Shown: positions 51,145-60,909, numbered from the stretch's first letter. The stretch is DNA of 64,000 nucleotides from Streptosporangium amethystogenes (GCF_000721075.1 NZ_JOEQ01000032.1:31713-95712); one strand, 5' to 3'. A program made the numbers and translations. Notes: a model not told the origin generated them from the letters alone.

Positions 51145-52068
51145 CTCACGCAAAATCGGACGAAACTATCCTGGCCCTCACCGGCCAGACCAGCCAAAAC
51201 ATGCTTGTGACCTGCGCCGGTCCGCGCATTATCCGTTGCATCCAATTGGAGGGAGGACCTCATCACCGAGCGCAAGAGGCTGAAGGAAGCCGCCCCCTGC
51301 GCATCACGAGGACTTCTCTGAGCGTCCCTGAGACGCTCACGCCCTTCCGCCACAGCGGCCGTCGGCACCGGAGAACGCCCCTCCCGACACCGTGGCCCGC
51401 CCGGCCCAATGGGTACGGGCATCGAGCCTGACCAGATGAAGAGACGGGCATCCGACCCGATGAGCCACCCGTCGTTGACGGAGGCGTCACTGACATTCTG
51501 ATGACGATTTCTACTGACAGCAGGTGACGAGCCCTAAGGTCAGAGCGTCTTTCCCCTCATCATGCCGTCCCGAAAACGTCACGTGATATCAGTGCCGCCG
51601 ACCTGTCCCGCGCCGATCTTTAGCAGCAAAGAAGCTCTGTGCTGACGTAACGGCGAATCCTGCCACCGTCGCCCATGCTTTCATCGCTGAGCCAAGACGC
51701 GCCTGGGTCATGGTCCTGCGCTAGGCCGCGGCCGCCAGCGCGACCACACATCCTGCGCAGCGCCGACCTTGTAGCCAGCAGGCGCCTCCACCGACGTGAC
51801 GCGGCCTCAGAGAAGATCACCGCAGGTGATCATCGGAAGTCGAAAGTGCCCTGACCTGCGCACTGACAGCTCATGCAGATTTCCACTGACATCTCGCTGC
51901 AGATTTGCACTGCAGATTTGCAGATTTGCAGCAGCCGCCACAGGCCTTCCCGGATTCTAACTTGCGGGAATTTACATTCCCGGTAGTTACCTTCGTGCGG
52001 CAGAGACGCAACAAATCTCATTTATTGATTTTGAATTTCTGGAAAATCAAAGATGCTACGCTGGGGTC
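51145..52068. other. Long noncoding stretch with repeats
   Basis: 924 bp without a convincing gene. A perfect palindrome GATCACC-GCA-GGTGATC lies at 51815-51831. Between about 51868 and 51932 the motif GCAGATTT recurs four times, the last copies in tandem, in locally AT-rich DNA. This resembles a cluster of protein-binding sites or iteron-like repeats; whether it serves replication, partition or transcription cannot be told. Confidence 0.45.
52025..52050. promoter_or_regulatory. Operator-like inverted repeat before coiled-coil gene
   Basis: TTGATTTT and AAAATCAA, perfect 8-bp arms with a 10-bp centre, lie 19-44 bp before the ATG at 52069, overlapping the expected promoter. Autoregulation by the downstream DNA-binding-like protein is plausible. 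Confidence 0.45.
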
Positions 52069-53235
52069 ATGCGAGAGTCAGTCGCGGTGACGCCGTGTAA
52101 GCACTGCGGGACGCCGATCGAACAGAAGCCCGGGCGGGGGCGACCAAGGGCGTACTGCGCGCAGGGAGACTGCCAGGCGGTGGCCAAGCGCGAACGCGAG
52201 ATGCGACGGGCGACGCCGGGGCTTGAGGGGGCACTGGCCAGAGCCGAGGAGTTCTACGAGCGCATGGAGAAGGGAATGATCGCGGCGATAGCGCCGCTGG
52301 CGCAGGTGCTGTCCGAAGAGCTGAGCCCCGCGGGGGTGGAGGCCAAGGTGAGCGCGGTACAGGCCGAGGCACACACCCGGGTGGCGATCGCGCGCACCGA
52401 GCGAGAGCAGGCCTTCGAACAGGTACGGCTGGCACGCGAGGCCTCCGAACACGCCCGGCGCGAGCGGGATGCGATGACGCTTCAGGTGGAGGAGGCCAAC
52501 GCCGAACGTGACATCGCGCTGGCCGACGCCGAGACCGCCAGGGAACAGGCACTGGCCGCCCTGCACGAGGCGGCCAGCACCGAACGCCGGGCCAGGCAGG
52601 CAGAGCAGGAGGCCACCCGCAGAGCACAGCGGGCCGAAGCGGCCAGGGACGCGGCGCTACGGGAGATGGCCGAGCGGGTGGAGGCCGCCGAGAACGAGGC
52701 GCATCGGGCCGGAGCGCAGGCCGTACAGGATCGACAGCTTGCCGAGCAGGCGCACGCGGAGCGGGAGCGGGCGCTGGGGGAGAGCAGGATCGCCCAAGAC
52801 GCCAAGGGCGTTGCCGAACGTGCCGTCGCCGCGGCCTCGGCGCGAGCCGAGGCCGCCGAGGCCGAACGGGACAGAGCGCTGGCACGGGCCGACGCTGCGG
52901 CGACGGCAAGTGCCCAGGCTCTGGCCGAAGCGGCCGAGGCACGGACGCGGGTTGAACGGGCGGAGAACCAGGCGGCCGAACTGGAGAAGCGGACAGTGCG
53001 CCGGCTGGCCAAGGCCGAGGAACGTGCCGCCGAGAAAATCGCCGAGGCGCAGGATCGCGCGGCGGTCAAGGTCACCGAGGCGCTCGCCGAGCGAGACGAC
53101 ACGCGCATGCGGCTGGCCATGGAGCAGATGCGCCTGTCAGATCTACGTGAGCAACTGGAGACTCTGCGCGCCGAGACCGTCCTGCTCAGAGAACGCGCGA
53201 TCACCGCGGAGTTGCGAGCACGGGACGGAGGATGA
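52069..53235 (+). CDS. Zinc-finger/coiled-coil protein (intact paralogue)
   Basis: 388 aa. The first 45 residues form a small zinc finger (CKHCGTP, then GRPRAYCAQGDCQAVAKR). About 320 residues of Ala/Glu/Arg-rich heptads follow, predicted to form one long coiled coil. Same plan as the split gene at 39549/49876. KfrA-like proteins of plasmids pair a DNA-binding head with such a coil and act in partition or nucleoid-like packing; that role is only an analogy. It lies downstream of the recombinase gene. Confidence 0.75.
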   Translation: MRESVAVTPCKHCGTPIEQKPGRGRPRAYCAQGDCQAVAKREREMRRATPGLEGALARAEEFYERMEKGMIAAIAPLAQVLSEELSPAGVEAKVSAVQAEAHTRVAIARTEREQAFEQVRLAREASEHARRERDAMTLQVEEANAERDIALADAETAREQALAALHEAASTERRARQAEQEATRRAQRAEAARDAALREMAERVEAAENEAHRAGAQAVQDRQLAEQAHAERERALGESRIAQDAKGVAERAVAAASARAEAAEAERDRALARADAAATASAQALAEAAEARTRVERAENQAAELEKRTVRRLAKAEERAAEKIAEAQDRAAVKVTEALAERDDTRMRLAMEQMRLSDLREQLETLRAETVLLRERAITAELRARDGG

Positions 53236-53265
53236 GGAACAGACACCTGAGACGTGATCCGGGGT

Positions 53266-53345
53266 TGAGGAATGTCAGCTTCTCAGCCCTGAAGAGCTGA
53301 GCTTGCAGCTCCTCGCCGTCGATGGCTTCGACGGTCTGGTCCGCG
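53266..53345 (-). ncRNA. Possible IS605-type right-end hairpin (omega-RNA end)
   Basis: Read on the minus strand just after the TnpB remnant, CTCAGCTCTTCAGGGCTGAG forms a hairpin followed by AAGCTGAC. This is like the conserved end of TnpB-associated RNAs at IS605-family right ends. With the TnpB gene broken it is a relic at best. Confidence 0.3.
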
Positions 53346-53498
53346 TCAGGCGGCGTGACTCACTGCCCAGCTTGTGACACCGCGTGCGGCGATGTCACGA
53401 GCCGCGTTGACGTCGGCGTGCTCAGCGAAGCCGCACGACGTACAGACGAAGGTTTCCTGGTCCGGCCGGTTGCGTTTGTCGACGTGGCCGCATGCCGA
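53346..53498 (-). pseudogene. C-terminal fragment of a TnpB (IS200/IS605) nuclease
   Basis: About 50 codons with the zinc ribbon CSACGHVDKRNRPDQETFVC then CGFAEHADVNAARDI, including the final catalytic Asp region of TnpB. The N-terminal part is missing; sequence similarity ends where the decayed Tn3 transposase begins (53492). Confidence 0.75.
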
Positions 53499-55300
53499 AC
53501 AGCGACGATTCGGTGCTGGCCGCGCTGGCGCACGCCCGCGAGCACTCACCCAAGTGGCGCGACTTCATCCCGCTGCCGCGCCCGGTTGAGGAGGATGAGC
53601 CGGAGTCGGGCATCGCGTTCGCCTCGGGCAACTGGCGGCGCGCGGTGACCGACCGGCGCCGTCCCGGCATGGTGGCGCGCCGGCACTTCGAGGCGATGGT
53701 GTTCTGCTACCTGGCCGAGGAACTGCGCACCGGCGACGTGGCCGTGCTCGGCTCGAACGAGTACGCCGACTGGGGCGCCCACCTGCGCCCTGGCCGGAGT
53801 GCCAGTCGAAACTGGCCGCCTTCTGCGAGAAGGTCGGGCTGCCCGACACCCCCGCCGGCTTCGTCCCACCTCAAGGACGCCCACCTGAGCGCGGCCGCGC
53901 ACCTGGACGCCGGCTACCTCGACAACGCCGACCTGGTCATCGACGAAGGCGGGGTGCCCACCCTCAAACGCCGCCGCGGTAAGGGCACCGACGCCGAGGC
54001 CGAACGGCTGGCGGCGGAGATCGAACGGCGCATGCCCGAACGCTCACTGCTGTCGATCGTCGCGCGCACCGCCCACTGGCTCACCTGGTATCGCCACTTC
54101 GGCCCCGCCTCCGGCTCCGACCCCAAGATCAAAGACAAGCTGGGACGGTACTCGCTGGCCGTGTTCACCGGCGGGATCAACATCGGCCCGTACGAGGCGG
54201 CCAAGCACATCGCCGGCGTCACCACTCGCGAGCTGTCGATGGTGCGCAACCGGCACATCACCCTGAAGAAGCTGAACGCCGCGATCGCGGATGTGGTCAA
54301 TGCCTTCGCCGAGCTGGATGTGGTCAAGGCCTGGGGGATGGCAGCACGGTGGCCGCCGACGGCACGCAGGTGGACACCTACATCGATAATCTCCTGGCCG
54401 AGACCAGCATCCGGTACGGAGGATTCGGCGGCATCGCCTACCACTACATCTCTGACACCTACGTGGCGCTGTTCTCCCGGTTCATTCCGTGCGGGGTGTG
54501 GGAGGCGGTGCACCTGATCGAGGGGCTGCTGGCCAACACCTCCGACATCCAACCCTCCACCGTGCACGCCGACACCCAGGGCCAGAACTTCCCGGTCTTT
54601 GCCCTGGCGACGTTGTTCGGGTTCGACCTGATGCCGCGCATCCGCAACTTCAAGGACCTGATCTTCTTCCGCGCCTCCGAGAAGATCGCCTACCCGCACA
54701 TCGACCAGCTGTTCGGTGAGAGCGGCCGCAATGTGATCGACTGGAAGCTGATCGAGAAGCACTGGATTGACCTGATGCAGGTGGCGATCTCCATCAGTGA
54801 GGGCCGCCTGTCCTCGGCCACGCTGATGCGGCGTCTGCGGTCCCACTCCCGCTAGAACCGCATCTACAAGGCCTTCCGGGAGGTCGGCCGTAGCGTGCGC
54901 ACCGTCGCCCTGCTGCGGTATCTGGCCGACCCGGCGCTGCGAGCGCGGGTCACCGCGGCGACCAACAAGGTCGAGTCCTACAACGGGTTCTCCAAGTGGC
55001 TCGGCTTCGGCGGCGTGCTGGCCGACAACGACCCCGAAGAGCAGGAGAAACTGATCAAGTTCAACACTCTGCTGGCCAACCTGGTCGTCTTCCGCAACGC
55101 CCTGGACATCTCCGAGGTCGCGCGGCAGCTGGTCGCCGAGGGCTGGAACATCACCGCCGACCAGCTCGGCTAGATCGCTCCCTACCTGCGGGCCCACATC
55201 AGCCGCTTCGGCGCGTACGCCACCGACGAGGTTGCCCACGCGCCCGAGCCGTTGGACGCCCGCCACCACTGGTCAGCGACCTGGTCCACGAGCTTGTCCG
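53492..55300 (+). pseudogene. Decayed Tn3-family transposase
   Basis: A chain of frames reads as the C-terminal two-thirds of a Tn3-type TnpA. FASGNWRRAVTDRRRPG is followed by HADTQGQNFPVFALATLFGF with a catalytic Asp and TNKVESYNGFSKWLGFGG with the Glu. Paired frameshifts lie near 53790-53865 and another near 54340. Stops interrupt it at 54853 and 55171. The N-terminus is absent. It is unrelated in close sequence to the intact tnpA at 40704. The final 190 bp to the next gene hold nothing I can support. Confidence 0.85.
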
Positions 55301-55488
55301 TACTGGGCGCGCTTGAGGAGGTGGAGCGCGGTCGCCGCGACACTGTCGTGCTGTCGGATCGCTGACGACCGGCGTCCCGGAAATTCTTCAAAGAAATCCG
55401 GGTGGCGGTGTCGGATCGGGGTGGTGGTGTTCGTAGCAGGGGTGAGGCCGCCCACGGGGGGGTGGCGCCAAGTAGAGGAATCGCGATC

Positions 55489-56097
55489 ATGAAGCTGACT
55501 ACTATGACCCAGATCTCCATTGATGGAGTGATGCAGAACAACGGCGCCCCCACGGAGGACCACCCGAATGGATTCGAGCGCGGCGGATGGGCCCTGGGGA
55601 AGGGCGACGACGAGACCAGGGCGTTCATCACGCAGACCTACCAGCGCGCGGAGGCGTTCCTGTTCGGCCGGCGCACCTACGAGCTGTTCGCCGACTCCTG
55701 GGGATCAATCGACCAGATGCGCGCACATCCCATCGGCGTGGCCTTGAACGAGGCCCCCAAGTACGTTGCCTCGACCACGCTCACCGCGCCGCGTTGGGAG
55801 GACACGACCGTTCTCCGCGGTGACCTCGCGGCGGCCATCACTGAGCTGAAGGCCAAGCCTGGGGGCGAGCTGCAGGTGCACGGCAGTGGCGCCCTGGTCC
55901 GGTGGCTGCTGGAGAACGATCTGGTCGACGAGATGACTCTGATCGTGATCCCGGTGATCGTCGGCCTGGGCGCGAGACTGTTCCCGGAGACCGGTCCGGA
56001 TCTTGCGCTCGACCTGATCGAGTCGCGGGTCGACTCGAAGGGCGTGACGATCCAGGTCTACCGGCCCGCCGGGCGCCCGCGGTATGCAACGGCCTGA
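55489..56097 (+). CDS. RibD/dihydrofolate-reductase-like family protein
   Basis: 202 aa from ATG 55489 with AGAGGAA upstream. The NADPH-fold features are AFLFGRRTYELFADSW (about 52-67), GGELQVHGSGALVRWLL (about 125-141) and DEMTLIVIPVIVGLGARLF. Family members reduce pteridine- or pyrimidine-type compounds but most are uncharacterised. It lies just upstream of the DGPF/ECF42 pair, a neighbour commonly seen with that sigma factor group. Confidence 0.85.
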   Translation: MKLTTMTQISIDGVMQNNGAPTEDHPNGFERGGWALGKGDDETRAFITQTYQRAEAFLFGRRTYELFADSWGSIDQMRAHPIGVALNEAPKYVASTTLTAPRWEDTTVLRGDLAAAITELKAKPGGELQVHGSGALVRWLLENDLVDEMTLIVIPVIVGLGARLFPETGPDLALDLIESRVDSKGVTIQVYRPAGRPRYATA

Positions 56098-56150
56098 AGT
56101 CCCTGACCACCGAACCACGCTGTCTTGACACCACAGGAGATGATCTTCAG

Positions 56151-56474
56151 ATGCGGTACCTGGTTTCCGTGATCGATGACAAGAGCAATCCTGGCAGCAC
56201 GGACAGGCGGCCTGCCATCAGCGCGTTCAACGAACGACTGATCGCCGAGGGCTACTGGGTTTTCTCGGGCGGACTCGCGGACACCGACGCGGCCACGGTC
56301 ATCGACAACCGGGGCGAGCAGGCGGTGTTCAGCGACGGGCCTTTCGTGGAGTCGAAGGAGTACCTCGCCGGCGTCTGGGTGTGGGAGGCCCCCGATCTGG
56401 ATGTGGCGCTCAAGCTCGCCGCCGAGGCGTCGAAGGTCTGCGATCGGAAGATCGAGGTGCGGCCGTTCCAGTGA
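56151..56474 (+). CDS. YCII-related DGPF-domain protein
   Basis: 107 aa with the domain's namesake FSDGPFVESKEYLAG (about 64-78) and a ferredoxin-like fold pattern. DGPF proteins are the standard partners of ECF42 sigma factors. The downstream sigma gene starts in its last codons (GTGA overlap), so the two are translated together. Confidence 0.88.
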   Translation: MRYLVSVIDDKSNPGSTDRRPAISAFNERLIAEGYWVFSGGLADTDAATVIDNRGEQAVFSDGPFVESKEYLAGVWVWEAPDLDVALKLAAEASKVCDRKIEVRPFQ

Positions 56475-57703
56475 GCGACGTCGAGGAGGCGATCACCCGG
56501 GCCCACCACGATGAGTGGGCCCGGGTGGTCGCCGCCCTGGCCAGGCGCTTTGGTGACCTCGACATCGCCGAGGAGGCGGTGGCCGAGGCGTTCGCGACCG
56601 CCGTGGAGCGGTGGCCGGCCGACGGCGTACCGCCCAATCCCGGCGCCTGGCTGACCACCACCGCCAATCGCAAGGCCATCGACCGGATCCGGCGTGAGAA
56701 CAAGCGCGACGACAAGCACAGGGAGGCTCAGATGACGTACGACGACCCGCCCGAGCCTGTTGGCGCCATCGATGACGACCGGCTCCGGCTGATCTTCACC
56801 TGCTGTCACCCGGCGCTGGCGATGGAAGCCCGCGTGGCGTTGACCTTGCGCATGGTCGGTGGTCTGACCGTGCCCGAGATCGCCCGTGCCTTCCTGGTGC
56901 AGGGGACCACCATGGAGCGGCGCATCACCCGCGCGAAGGCCAAGATCAAGGCGGCTCGCATCCCCTATCGGATGCCGTCCGCGGACGATCTGCCGGCTCG
57001 CGTCTCCGGCGTCCTGGCCGTCCTGTTCCTCGTCTTCAACGAGGGCTACCTGGCCAGCGGCCCCGACACCGATCCCGTACGACATGATCTGACCGCCGAG
57101 GCGATCCGGCTCACCCGCCTGATCCGCGCGCTCCTGCCGCAGGACGGAGAAGTGGCCGGGCTGCTGGCGCTGATGCTGCTCATCGAGGCCCGCCGTGCCG
57201 CCCGGGTCTCGGCCGGCGGTGAACTGGTCGCGCTCGACGAGCAGGACCGTGAGGCCTGGGACGCGGAGCTGATCGCCGAAGGTCATCGGCTGGTGCGCGA
57301 GCGCCTGGCCGCTGCCGCTGCCGGGGTGGCTCCGGGTCGCTATCAGATTCTCGCGGCGATCAACGCGGTGCACACCTCCGCCCGCGACATCGGCGACACC
57401 GACTGGCCGCAGGTCCTCGGCCTCTACGACCAGCTCGTCCGCCTCGACCCCTCGCCGATCATCGCCCTCAACCGGGCCATCGCCGTGGCCGAGCTCGACG
57501 GGCCGGAGGTGGCGCTGGCCATCGTTGACGGTCTCGCCGAGGTGTTGGCCGGCTATCACGCCTACCACGCCACCCGTGCCGACCTGCTGCGCCGGCTGGG
57601 CCACAGCCGGCAGTCACGCGCGGCCTACGACCGGGCCATCGAGCTGGCCGGCAACACCGGCGAGACCGCCTACCTCACCCGCCGCCGCGACCAACTGCGG
57701 TAG
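56471..57703 (+). CDS. ECF sigma factor of the ECF42 (SigJ-like) group
   Basis: 410 aa from GTG 56471. Sigma region 2 is in ALARRFGDLDIAEEAVAEAF and region 4 in LRMVGGLTVPEIARAFLVQG. A long C-terminal extension (from about 190) contains DEGYLAS-like FNEGYLASG and TPR-like helices, as in ECF42. This group lacks an anti-sigma factor and is controlled through its C-terminal extension. It presumably directs transcription of its own DGPF operon. Confidence 0.9.
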   Translation: MSDVEEAITRAHHDEWARVVAALARRFGDLDIAEEAVAEAFATAVERWPADGVPPNPGAWLTTTANRKAIDRIRRENKRDDKHREAQMTYDDPPEPVGAIDDDRLRLIFTCCHPALAMEARVALTLRMVGGLTVPEIARAFLVQGTTMERRITRAKAKIKAARIPYRMPSADDLPARVSGVLAVLFLVFNEGYLASGPDTDPVRHDLTAEAIRLTRLIRALLPQDGEVAGLLALMLLIEARRAARVSAGGELVALDEQDREAWDAELIAEGHRLVRERLAAAAAGVAPGRYQILAAINAVHTSARDIGDTDWPQVLGLYDQLVRLDPSPIIALNRAIAVAELDGPEVALAIVDGLAEVLAGYHAYHATRADLLRRLGHSRQSRAAYDRAIELAGNTGETAYLTRRRDQLR

Positions 57704-57859
57704 CGCCCGCGTTTGAAGAGCGCACTTGATACAGAGATGAAGGGCGACGCGGAACGCTGCACCGTTGACATGTTCAGACGCCAACCCTTCTCGCCGAGCA
57801 ACGGGGCCCCGGACTCCCGAAGCTGCGGCGGGCCGCAAAGACATCCCAGGAGCTTAGGT

Positions 57860-58540
57860 GTCAAGCGGCAAGGGGTTTGGTGTGGTGTGACCAGGCGGTT
57901 GCCTCGTCGTAGAGAGTCCTGGTCTTCAGGGTCGCCGAACTCTGCCAGCACCCGGGTGCCCAGGACCGGTCCCAGCCCAGGCTGCGACAAGACGATCTCA
58001 GCGGCCGGGTGCCGGTCGAAATGGTCCCCCACCTGCCCTTGCAGAGCCTTGATCTGCTCGCCCAGCACGGTGAGGACCGCAACCGCCGAACCCACCGTGG
58101 CGGCGTAGGCAGCGGTCACGGCCGTGGGCCGGCCCAGGTGCGCGGTGCGCAGCGCGGCCTGGATCGCGGCGGCCTTGCCGGTAACACCCTGGCGGCGAGC
58201 GCGTTTGAGCGCTGCGCTGATCTGGCCGATGGTCAGCTTGGCCGCCGACGCGGGATCAGGGGCCTTGGCCAGCAACTCCAACGTGTCGGCCGCGGCCAGG
58301 TCCTCGAACGCCTGCAGGGCGGCGGGGAAGTAGTCGCGCAGCGCGTGCCGCAACCGCTGAGCATGGCGGGTCCGTTCCCAGATCAATGCCTTGTGCGCCT
58401 GGGTCACCACCTCGATCGCCTCGGCTTCGGCGCTGTCGCCGGCGACCGGGCGCAGCTGGTGGGAGTCGGTGCGGACCATGTCGGCCAGCATGTGAGCGTC
58501 GGCCGCGTCGCTCTTGGCGCCCGAGACGTGACACTTATCT
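57860..58540 (-). pseudogene. IS110-family transposase remnant
   Basis: A minus-strand frame carries VSGAKSDAADAHMLADMVRT (DEDD domain) and, near the other end, LSQPGLGPVLGTRVLAEFGD, the start of the Transposase_20 domain. The first catalytic segment and most of Transposase_20 are missing at either end, so this is an internal fragment. About 150 bp between it and the sigma gene hold nothing I can support. Confidence 0.75.
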
Positions 58541-58641
58541 GGGGTATTCAAGCGACGTAGCTGGTCAGCCGCTTGACGGCCGTTAAGGGATGTAAGGCAA
58601 GTGGGCCGGCTGCGGCTGAGGCGTCTGGTGCCAACCAAAGG

Positions 58642-59168
58642 TCAGATGAGCGCCGTCAGCAGGCTGCAGGCGCCGGCGGCGATGCCCGCGCCGACCGAGC
58701 AGATGACGATGCCCTTGGCGAAGCCGCGCAGATGGAAGCCGAGGTCGCGGTAGTCGGACATGTCCTCGGTGCCGGGCAGCACGACCAGGGCGGGCCGCCA
58801 GGTGACCACGATGAGCCAGTCCAGCACGATCAGGTCGAACAGGTTGAAGGTCTGCAGGATGATCCAGGCGTAGGCGAAGGCGATCAGCAGCCCGGCGTCG
58901 GGGGGAGCTTGGTGAGGTGGGTCAGTGCGAGGGCCAGGATGGCGACCACGCCGATGGCGACGATGAGGCTGGCCAGGCGGGTGACGCGTTGCCCGCGCGG
59001 GCTTTTCGGGCCGTAGCGGTCGCGGATGGCGGGCGGGTAGTCCTGGACCATGAAGTCGCGGGCGGTCAGCGCGCCGCCGAACAGGACGGCGGTGAACAGC
59101 GCGCTGACCGCCAGTCCGTAGATCAGTGCCCAGCTTGTCAGCGCCGCCCACGGGGTCGCTTGCTCCAC
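58642..59168 (-). pseudogene. Membrane protein gene with homopolymer frameshift
   Basis: From ATG 59168 the frame gives two membrane helices and a polar loop (RDFMVQDYPPAIRDRYGPKS). It then shifts at a run of six C (minus strand, about 58900-58905). The other frame continues with two or three more helices (LLIAFAYAWIILQTFNLFDL) to the stop at 58642. One extra C would restore a protein of about 174 aa. A sequencing error in the homopolymer is possible. Family not recognised. Confidence 0.55.
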
Positions 59169-59191
59169 TGATGTGCTCCTCTGCTGGCGGT

Positions 59192-59515
59192 TCAGGCGGT
59201 CTGGAGCATGGCGGCCAGGTCGTCGGGGATGGGCATGGGCTGGGTGAGGCCGACGCGGGCGCGGCCGGTGTTGCCCTCGGGGTAGCGGCCGAGCGCCGAG
59301 CCTGGGGCGGCGACGATGATCCGGATCACCTGGCGGAACGCTTCGCGGCGGTCACGTTGGCGGACGGCGAGGATGAACATCGCGATGTGGTTGGCGGTGT
59401 GCGGCCAGGGCCAGGGCTGGGACAGGATGTGGGCGCGCTCCAGGTGCCACCAGTGCGCCTCGTCGTTGGTTGTTGTGCGGGCGGCGCGCACTGGCTCAGG
59501 CATCCGGCCGATCAT
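59192..59515 (-). CDS. DUF3703-family protein
   Basis: 107 aa from ATG 59515, which overlaps the end of the CDF gene by 20 bp. HWWHLERAHILSQPW, then GSALGRYPEGNTGRARVGL and PMPIPDDLAAML are characteristic of DUF3703. The family is often found beside ArsR regulators and CDF efflux proteins. Its biochemical role is unknown; a part in metal resistance is inferred from context. Confidence 0.82.
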   Translation of the reverse strand: MIGRMPEPVRAARTTTNDEAHWWHLERAHILSQPWPWPHTANHIAMFILAVRQRDRREAFRQVIRIIVAAPGSALGRYPEGNTGRARVGLTQPMPIPDDLAAMLQTA

Positions 59516-60260
59516 CACGCATCCTGATCGTCGTGTCGATGCTGACGGTGGCGCGGGCGTCGCGCTGGCAGCACCCGTCGGCGCAGTCCTCCTCGCTCGC
59601 CGCGGCGGCCTCGCCCGCCTCGCCAGCGGGGGCGAGGGGGTGCGGGCAGCAGGCGTCCCCGCGCCAGGCTTCGCGGCCTTCCTTGACCGCAACGGCGGCG
59701 ATGACCAGGGCGGCGATCGGGTCGGCCCAGGACCAGCCGAACAGGCTGTTGAGCGCCAGGCCCACCAGGAGCACTGCCGACAGGTAGGTGCAGAGCAGGG
59801 TCTGCTTGGAGTCGGCCACCGCGCTGGCGGAGCCCAGTTCGCGGCCGGCGCGGCGCTGCGCGGCCGACAGGAACGGCATGACGATCAGCGACAGGGCGGC
59901 CAGGATCAGCCCCGGGGTGGAGTGTTCGGCCTCGCCGACGCCGAGCAGGGCGCGGACGGCGTCGAAGGTGACGTAGGCGGCCAGCGCGAAGAACGAGATC
60001 GCGATGATCCGCAGGGCGGTCTTCTCGCGGCGTTCGTGGTCGGCGGCGGAGAACTGCCAGGCGACCGCGGCGGCGGAGGCGACCTCGACGATGGAGTCCA
60101 GGCCGAACCCGATCAGGGCGGCGGAGGAGGCGATGGTGCCGGCGGTGATGGCCACGACGGCTTCGATCACGTTGTAGGTGATGGTGGCGGCGACCAGCAG
60201 TCGGATGCGGCGCTGAAGGACGGCGCGCCGGTCCGGGGCGGGCAGGTTCAGCATGGTCAC
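59496..60260 (-). CDS. CDF-family divalent metal efflux protein
   Basis: 254 aa from GTG 60260, overlapping the ArsR stop (GTGA). It has five or six membrane helices. Metal-site residues lie in GFGLDSIVEVASA (about 52) and in VADSKQTLLCTYLS (about 148). The C-terminus is Cys-rich (DACCPH, then EEDCADGCCQRD), which may bind Zn, Cd or a similar ion. It exports metal in exchange for protons. Operon order ArsR-CDF-DUF3703. Confidence 0.88.
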   Translation of the reverse strand: MTMLNLPAPDRRAVLQRRIRLLVAATITYNVIEAVVAITAGTIASSAALIGFGLDSIVEVASAAAVAWQFSAADHERREKTALRIIAISFFALAAYVTFDAVRALLGVGEAEHSTPGLILAALSLIVMPFLSAAQRRAGRELGSASAVADSKQTLLCTYLSAVLLVGLALNSLFGWSWADPIAALVIAAVAVKEGREAWRGDACCPHPLAPAGEAGEAAAASEEDCADGCCQRDARATVSIDTTIRMRDDRPDA

Positions 60261-60724
60261 GACACCGCCTCCCCGTCGATCTTGCCGCCTGTCCGTTCGC
60301 CGAGGCGCTCAAGGTCGTGGTCGAACTCGGCCTGCAGAGCGCTGTGGGCGTCTGCCGGGCGCGGCTGGGTGCCGTGAACGGGGCAGAGCACCACGGCGTG
60401 GCCGGTGGCGGCCAGCAGGTGTTCGGCGGAGGCAAGCAGGTCCATCAGCTCGGGCCGGGTCAGGGAGTAGAAGGATTGGCGTCCTTCGGCGCGGTAGTCG
60501 ACCAGGTCGCAGTCGCGCAGGCAGGCCAGGTGCTTGGACACCGTGGACTGGGCAAGCCCGAGCTCGGCGGTCAGGTCGACCACGCGGGCCTCGCCGCGGG
60601 CCAGCCGAGCCACGATGCGCAGCCGGGTCTCATCGGCCAGGGAGTGAAACAGCGCCGCCGCCGGAGAGATGCCCGCGGCGATGTCGGCGCTGACACACCG
60701 GCCACCATCAGAATCAATCGCCAT
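60257..60724 (-). CDS. ArsR/SmtB-family metal-sensing repressor
   Basis: 155 aa from ATG 60724. The winged HTH is in DLTAELGLAQSTVSKHLACL (about 55-74), with LFHSLADETRLRIV before it. Candidate metal ligands are the Cys and His in GGRCVSAD, CLRDCD and VLCPVHG. A near-palindrome ATCGCCATATGACGAT (60717-60732) spans the start codon and could be the operator. It should repress the operon until metal binds. Confidence 0.87.
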   Translation of the reverse strand: MAIDSDGGRCVSADIAAGISPAAALFHSLADETRLRIVARLARGEARVVDLTAELGLAQSTVSKHLACLRDCDLVDYRAEGRQSFYSLTRPELMDLLASAEHLLAATGHAVVLCPVHGTQPRPADAHSALQAEFDHDLERLGERTGGKIDGEAVS

Positions 60725-60732
60725 ATGACGAT
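60717..60732. promoter_or_regulatory. Candidate ArsR operator over the start codon
   Basis: A 16-bp near-palindrome centred on CATATG with one mismatched pair. Its position would let the repressor block its own expression. Confidence 0.35.
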
Positions 60733-60909
60733 GATAGCCCAGTTTGGTTATGTATTGGCAGGGGTGCGCGAGGCGGAGCGTCCGGGACGGGGTGGGGCCG
60801 GGGGAGCCAGCGTGGGAGAAGGGCCGGTGGAAGCGCGAGGATCCCGGCAACGTGAGGGTTGCCGGGGATCTTGATGTGCAGAGCTTGGGCGGTGGATCCT
60901 TGTCCCGCG

